A stretch of DNA of 64,000 nucleotides from Pratylenchus scribneri (Eukaryota; Nematoda; Chromadorea; Rhabditida; Pratylenchidae): the NCBI GenBank assembly GCA_030063045.1, contig JAQSEB010000050.1, forward strand, positions 1,116,001 to 1,180,000, written 5' to 3'. Below the pieces are notes generated by a model, which was given only the letters and a program-made list of their open reading frames with translations, searched no databases and was not told where the DNA came from. The position numbers and the translations under genes were made by a program. Positions 57,567-64,000 of the stretch are shown here, one piece after another; position 1 is the stretch's first letter; each line of letters begins with the position of its first letter.

Positions 57567-59063
57567 CACGGCGGCCCGGCTCCCTTACGCACGCGTGCAA
57601 GCACGGAATGCCAAATTTATAATAAATTTAGCCAAAAGGCGGAAATTTAAAAATAAATGAATTGTTCTTCTAAAATTATAAATGGAATTTGTTGGAAATA
57701 ATAATAAATTTATGTATTGAATGGCATAAAAAAAAGTTTATTTTATTAACAAAAATAATAACAAAAAATTAGTTCATAAAAATAATGAAAAATGATATGG
57801 AAATAAATGAAAATTTTGAATAAATATTAAAATTCATCAATTAACACATTTTCTTCATTTTCATCTTGATTAATTTCAATTTCTTCGTCTTTTTCAATTC
57901 TTTGCTGGCTAATTTCAAGGCAATCGACCCATTGATCTCCAATTCCTGTTGTTTCGTCGAGGTCAAAATCGTGTAGTCCGTTCAGCATTGATTGGAATTC
58001 GGCCAATTTGTGCAGAATTTTGTGCCTAAACTTTCTATTATTCAAAACAATACAAACATTGCAAATTTTGTTGTAAAATTTCAGCCAATTCATTGGAGCG
58101 CCTTCGAATTGTTGAATCGCAGATTCCTCCTTTTATTGCGATTTTTGCAGGCGCCGATTTTCGACGTTGTCTTTCGGATTCGGCTTTCTCCAAATTCTTT
58201 TCTTTTTCATAAACTAAAAATTTTCGATTGAAAATTGAATTAAATTTTTATAAACCTTGGTCAAGATTCAGCGAAGTTCCCTGCCTCAGCCGTTGATTTT
58301 CAATTGTTAATTTGGCATTTTCAATTCGCAGTCGATGATTCTCAGCCAATTCTTTATTTAATTGAGCGGTCGGCAATGCTTTGGCGGCCAAAAATTGTTG
58401 CTGATCCATTTGAGTGCCAATTTCCCTATTTTTCGTCCATTTTGTTAGTGTTGTTGCATTGTTTTTGTCGACCGACATTTCACATTGAATTGCTTTCTTT
58501 TTTGCCTCTCAAATTGAATTGTTTTGGTGTCGATTGTGGCGGAATTTCAATTGGGTCGGCCAGTTTTGCTGGAAAAATCATATAAAAAATAATGGAACAT
58601 AAAAATTACCTTTTTTGGCTTCGCGAGCCCATTCCAATTTTTGTTTTTGTTGTTCTTTCCGTTCTTCTTTATTTTCTTTTCCTTTTTTACACCATTCTGA
58701 ATATTTATTTATTCGTTTTTTTGGAGTTTTAGCCATTTTTAATCTGAAAGTTGTCCAAAAAATTATAAAAATTTTCATTAAGTTGGCAAATTTTTGTATA
58801 AGTTGGAAAAATTTCAATTTCTAGCCTATTTTGTAGCCCATTAAATTCTGCACTAAACTGTAAGATAGCTTTTGAAACCTATAGAATGGAACAGAGTTAT
58901 GGTTTCGTTTGCAAACCTACTCGCTAATGCGTAATTTTGGGATGAAAATATAATTGTTTTTGAGTAGTGCATACGAGAGAAAAAAAGAAAAAGAGAAAAT
59001 ATAATGTGAAGGAAAAGAGCTAGCTTAATTTGCACGCGTGCGTAAGGGAGCCGGGCCGCCGTG
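57567..59063. mobile_element. 1497-bp TIR-bounded unit carrying a coiled-coil gene
   Basis: A 34-bp sequence at 57567-57600 (starts CACGGCGGCCCGGCTCCC) recurs as its perfect reverse complement at 59030-59063. It is strikingly GC-rich in AT-rich surroundings. Immediately outside, TCAAT occurs on both sides (57562-57566 and 59064-59068), a 5-bp target duplication. The only gene inside is the minus-strand coiled-coil gene 58736-57828. Ends starting CAC with 5-bp duplications resemble the Transib/RAG group (established for that superfamily); no transposase is visible, so any such unit would be non-autonomous. The alternative is a chance or regulatory inverted repeat. Confidence 0.6.
57828..58736 (-). 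CDS. Unknown coiled-coil protein, 3-4 exons
   Basis: Exon 1 is 58736-58610: a Lys/Glu-rich helix starting MAKTPKKRINKYSEWCKKGK. A strong acceptor (TTTTCCAG) at about 58570 leads to a stop after 71 codons; a second ATG then follows one base downstream, at 58478. A weaker acceptor (TTTGAG) near 58501 instead joins exon 1 in phase to 58478-58256, a heptad-rich coiled coil (LNKELAENHRLRIENAKL). Exon 58213 onward is basic, then an acidic end (EDEEIEINQDENEENVLIDEF-like, ending IDEF). A 28-nt GT-AG intron near 58028 is needed to keep phase in the last part. I do not recognise the family. It lies wholly inside the TIR unit. Confidence 0.5.
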
Positions 59064-59362
59064 TCAATCAATAAAAACAGTAGATCTCTTTCTCAAGGAT
59101 ATGATACCATACGGTATATGAAAATAGTGTGTGTGGGAGAGAAAATCAGACAAATTTTCCCATTTATTTGTTCATGTTCTCCGTTCGTTCACGTTCTCCC
59201 CATCCCCAGTCCTCGCCTACTCCACCCCGTACATCGTACATTTTACATTACAACATTACATCAACGATCAACCATTTATAAAAATAGATTTTAAAATTAA
59301 AAATAATAAAATTTTTATAAATTATTTTTGTTTGAACATTTTTAGGGTAAAAGATCTAAAAT
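59064..59362. promoter_or_regulatory. Upstream region of GNA1 with possible trans-splice acceptor
   Basis: About 300 bp with no gene. It ends in ACATTTTTAG (AG at 59344-59345), a good acceptor 17 nt before the GNA1 ATG, with no obvious upstream exon. It could receive a spliced leader or end a 5' UTR intron. Confidence 0.4.
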
Positions 59363-59940
<578 letters not shown>

Positions 59941-60267
59941 TCACAAAGAAAATGATGTGATATTAAATCAAAATTTCCATGTGACTTATTCCTATACGAT
60001 TTTCTTCTTCACTTTGTCAAGCATAATGTGAACTTTTCACTTTCAATAGATGGCATATTCATATTTTTATTGTTGACTCCTCTCGTTAAATTTGCAAATA
60101 ATAAATAAATTATTTTGTACAATTATTTATATTCATACATTCTATTTAAATTGAATTGAATTTACTTAATTATTTTTATGGAAAAATTATGTTTAATAAT
60201 TTTGATTGAATTTTTAATTTAAGAAGCGGTTTATAAACCGAAATTATATTCATTTCAATTTTAAAAA
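59941..60267. other. Spacer between GNA1 and USP47
   Basis: 3' UTR of GNA1 with AATAAATAAATT near 60099, then about 150 bp of AT-rich upstream sequence for USP47. No gene. Confidence 0.5.
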
Positions 60268-63200
60268 ATGACTCTCTTTAATAATATTGATATTGACGGG
60301 TCTAAAATAAACGTGGCCGTTGTGAACAACATTGTGCTTAACATTGGCGGCGATCAAACATCTATGGCAGAAAAGTCACCGATGTGTCAATTAATGATAA
60401 CAAATACATCAGCAAATTGCAGCAATTTCTCAAATCGAGATGAAGGTAAGCGAAAATAAAATTGACACTAACAATTTTGGATTCTTATTCAGAAAATCAA
60501 GACGAGAACAACCATCGCTATGTTGGGCTGGTGAACCAGGCGGCAACATGTTACTTGAACTCGCTTATCCAGACACTCTACATGACACCGGAATTTCGGA
60601 ATACAATCTATGAGTTAGTTGGCATTTTAATTACTTATTGATCTCATTAATTCTCATAGATGGAAGTTCAGCGGAAAAATGGAAAACGAAGGAGGCAATA
60701 TTGCCTACCAACTGCAAAAATTGTTCCTGCATCTGCAAACCAGTGAAAAATCTTCCCTGGAAACGAAGGATTTGACTGCCAGCTTTGGCTGGGATTCCAA
60801 CGAAGCCTATGACCAACATGATGTGCAAGAATTATGCCGTGTCATGTTCGACGCACTGGAACATCGGTGGCGCAATACCAAGAACAGCTCGGTCATTCAG
60901 GATTTATACAAGTTTGTTTTACAACTTTGCAATTTATGATTTAGTAAAATGGAGAAATATTAGGTGCTAATTGTATTTATAGTTAAATTACTCTAATATG
61001 TCTAGAAATGAACTATAGAATGTATAAAAATGCTTAAAAGTGACAAACAAGCCTGAAAAAAATTATTGTCCTCTGAGCGGATTCGAACCCGAGACTAAAT
61101 TTTGCAAAAGTTAAGGTCTCACTTTAGGTTAAAAATTTTCAAAAAATTTTTGTTAAAATCTATAAATCATAGCCAATAATTCAATATTATGTCTTAAAAC
61201 TTGAATATTTTCACTATTAATTTTAATTGTTGCATTTTTTACAGAGGAACAATGGAGGATTACGTTAAATGCCACGGATGCGGCAAAGAAAGGGCCAAAA
61301 CGGATGTATTCCTCGATTTACCATTGTCAATTAAGCCATTTGGTTCGGCATTCACCTACAAAAGCATTGTAATCCGTCATCAATTTTAGCATTAATAATT
61401 CAAATATTTCAGGAAGAAGCACTCTTAGCCTTCATCAAACCCGAAGAGCTGAACGGTAACAACCAATACGAGTGCGAGAAGTGTGGAAGCAAGCAAGATG
61501 CGGAGAAAGGCCTTCGAATTACGGGATTCCCAAAATTGCTCACAATCCAGCTGAAGCGATTCGACTTTGACTACCAAACAATGCACCGGATCAAGCTGAA
61601 CAGCCGCATCACTTTCCCTGACTATTTGGACGTTAACAAATACATTTACAAACCGCCAGTGCCTGAACCGCCCAAAATGAGCTATGCGGCTGCAGCGAAA
61701 AAGTATTTTTTAATTATTTTTAAATTAAATTGAATAAATATAAAATATTTAAATGCCAAATTTTAGGTCAAAACCGGTGCTTCAACCGGGTTGCTCTTCC
61801 GATGAGAGTCCGCCCGAAGATCCATTCACATCGCCAACGACCAGCACCAAAACATCCGATGACACTCAAAGTTACGACGATGATGATAAAGGTTTGGGAA
61901 TTAATTTTAAGTTTGAGCCGGAATTTGGTGAAGAGTGAACCCCTCATTTGCAGGCTAAGCCTAGCCCTAAATAAAATTTAGATTAGAAATAGGTAAAAAA
62001 ATTTTCCATAAATATTTAATAATGAGTTCCCCTCTCATTTACTATGGCAATTTACGAACTTAAACTGCATATGCTAACGTTTCAAAAAATTTATGAATAA
62101 CAAATTTGAAATTTTATATCGAAAATGGTTATTCAAAAATCCAAATTCATCGATTTTTTAAAATCAGAAGCTAATATTTTATTTGTGGATTTAAAATTGA
62201 AATGTCCGAAACTTTGATTAACTTTTTACAAAATTTCAGAACCAGAATGGTTGAATGTGCCAGCTGATTCGATGGAAATTGAGGAAATGCTAAAACGCGG
62301 GCCCTACATCTACGAACTATTCTCCATAATGATTCATCAGGGAAATGCCACCGCCGGACACTACTTTGCCTATATAAAGTAAATTGGCATTTTAATACAA
62401 TATTTAATTTATTTATTTGAAGGAATCTCGACCAAAATCGTTGGTTTTGCTTCAATGATTCGTCGGTGCAGGTGGCCACAGAGAGTGACATTTATCGTTC
62501 CTTCGGCGGAACTACATATGGCTATGCGAACAATATGAACGGTTTGTTCTGCTGGTTTATGAATTTAAATTTAAACAATTCCTGAGATTTTACCAAAAAA
62601 TTTTTTGAAAATTTTCGACAAAAGGGGGATCCTTTTACAAAATTTATGTCTCGGGTTCGAATCCGCTTAGAGGACTATAATTTTTTTCTGACTTTTTACT
62701 CACTTCTTCTTCTTATGCATTTTTAAACATTCTACTATCATTTTAGAAGGAAAAAATAAAGTAATTCAATCAAAAGACATTACAAAAAATTCACTTCTGT
62801 TTCTGTTACTGTTACCTCCATTTTTGAATCACCATAGCATAGCGCATAGCCTAAAAAGAATGTGAAGGAGTAGACATCTTTTAAGCTGAAAAATTAATAT
62901 TTTTGGTTTTGTTTTTACTTATTTCGGCTTATAAAACATACTTATTTTAAATCAAAACAACTATCCCAATAAAGAACTAAAAATCGAACCGTATACCGTA
63001 CCTCTACCCATTAGCCAATTTTGATTTCTTTTCATTTTCCAGCCTATATGCTCATGTATCGAAAAGTGGATTTGGCCAACAATAAGCACTTCATTCGCAC
63101 TCCAGAATTGCCACAGCATCTCAAAGACTTATACACAAAGCTGAAAATTGAAGAAGAGGAACGTGAACGAAAACAGCGCTATGATCAAGAATTGATTAAG

Positions 63201-64000
63201 GTGGGCAGTTTTTATAATAATTTTTATACAATTTCAATGAAAAATATGTAAGGTCCAAAAATTTAACGGTTCAATCATTTGATTATGTTTTGGTTTAGTT
63301 TTGACCAATTCTAACTTAGTTTTGAACCATTAAACCAAAAAAGGTTTTAAACCGTTTAAATCCCTTTAATTTGTTGACCAAACCATAAAATATACCATCC
63401 AATACATCTTTTCCAGCTCTTTCCTAATTTGGGTATATATGGTTTATGAGTGTAGAACAAATCCCACCTTAAACCGTTTTTTTCTATTTTCGCCAAATTA
63501 AATACTAATCATTTCCAATTTTGACTTCTTCAGATTTACTACATGTGCAATGAGGGCCGTTGCGTCGATGAATGGGTGCTCCGTGACCCAGAATTGAAAA
63601 ACCCAGACCAGATCCTCATTCACAAGGACGTCTCATTGGACAGCGTTTTCGGCACATTGGTCAGCAAATTGGATGAGAAAATGCAAATGGCAGTCAACAT
63701 TGAAGGGGAAATGTCATCAGCAGAGGAACAGAGATTCAATCTGCAACACAACCAAAATGCGCGCCTTATTGTGTAAGAAAATCATTGAAAAATGGGAAAA
63801 ATAATATTAAAATCTAACTTTTGGCAAAAAAAATCCAAACAAAATTGGGGAATTAAAATTTATTTATTTTTTGTCTATTAAAGCTGCAATAATGATTGGG
63901 AAATGACTGCCATCGCTGTGCAATATTCTCCCGATCAAATGACTGAAATGGCGACCGTCGTTTATGTCGATAATAATGGCGAAAAATTTGACAATGATCC
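60268..64000 (+). CDS. USP47: Ubiquitin carboxyl-terminal hydrolase USP47 homologue (3' partial)
   Basis: Exons 60268-60445, 60493-60613, 60660-60911, 61245-61368, 61413-61702, 61767-61891, 62240-62378, 62423-62541, 63043-63200, 63534-63772, 63884-64000 (runs off the edge); about 620 residues seen. The USP catalytic domain starts [20 protein letters not shown] with nucleophile Cys79. [20 protein letters not shown] and [20 protein letters not shown] are near-identical to USP47, with zinc-ribbon Cys pairs CHGCG and CEKCG between them. The His box is [16 protein letters not shown]47 is a deubiquitinase acting on DNA polymerase beta and beta-TrCP-linked substrates in mammals (known). The large C-terminal part lies outside the window. 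Introns carry two SINEs and a family D repeat. Confidence 0.95.
61000..61135 (-). repeat. tRNA-derived SINE, family E
   Basis: USP47 intron 60912-61244. Reverse orientation: AATTATTGTCCTCTGAGCGG then ATTCGAACCCGAGAC. Confidence 0.65.
62615..62755 (+). repeat. tRNA-derived SINE, family E
   Basis: USP47 intron 62542-63042. Head GTCTCGGGTTCGAATCCGCT, TAGAGGACTATAATTTTTTT, then body. Confidence 0.65.
63285..63475. repeat. Family D dispersed repeat, copy 3
   Basis: USP47 intron 63201-63533. Carries GTTTTGAACCATTAAACCAA, TTGTTGACCAAACCATAAAA and AATTTGGGTATATATGGTTT. Confidence 0.6.

Overview
The window is eukaryotic: AT-rich DNA with small exons, short GT-AG introns (acceptors of the form TTTTAG or TTTNCAG) and no bacterial signals. 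All recognised genes are animal genes (Frizzled, MEK, ARNT, tetraspanin, CABIN1, WDR62/MAPKBP1, USP47, SUMO). Acceptor-like AG sites lie a few bases before several start codons, as expected for spliced-leader trans-splicing, and same-strand genes are closely packed. I infer a nematode, possibly a repeat-rich plant-parasitic (tylenchid) one; the species cannot be fixed from sequence alone.

Layout. (1) 1.6-19.2 kb, plus: a 30-exon WDR62/MAPKBP1-type WD40 scaffold, open at its 5' end, whose introns hold tandem arrays and foldback elements. (2) 33.8-22.1 kb, minus: a 31-exon CABIN1 homologue. (3) 38.5-34.5 kb, minus: an alpha carbonic-anhydrase-related protein whose first intron holds a complete non-autonomous LTR element with matching LTRs and a 5-bp target duplication. 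(4) 38.5-42.4 kb: gene-poor, foldback repeats and a 31-32 bp satellite. (5) 42.4-43.2 kb, plus: a small predicted membrane protein. (6) 46.1-43.9 kb and 49.6-46.7 kb, minus: MEK1/2 and a Frizzled receptor. (7) 50.1-50.4 kb, plus: serine palmitoyltransferase small subunit; 51.7-50.5 kb, minus: tetraspanin. (8) 54.9-52.7 kb, minus: ARNT/AHA-1; 56.2-55.2 kb: RTF2; 57.2-56.7 kb: SUMO. (9) 57.57-59.06 kb: a unit with 34-bp perfect terminal inverted repeats and a 5-bp target duplication that encloses an unknown coiled-coil gene. (10) 59.4-59.9 kb, plus: glucosamine-6-phosphate N-acetyltransferase; 60.3 kb to the right edge, plus: USP47.

Most genes are ordinary and functionally unrelated. Several belong to signalling: Frizzled (Wnt), MEK (ERK cascade), WDR62/MAPKBP1 (JNK scaffold) and CABIN1 (calcineurin/MEF2 and histone chaperone biology). 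The unusual content is in the non-coding fraction: a tRNA-derived SINE family found only in introns, palindromic foldback families, inverted satellite arrays inside one gene, an LTR element with a degenerate interior, and the gene-carrying TIR unit at 57.6-59.1 kb.

Exon limits were read by eye from homology, reading phase and splice consensus. Phases close for every multi-exon gene except as noted for RTF2 and the coiled-coil gene.
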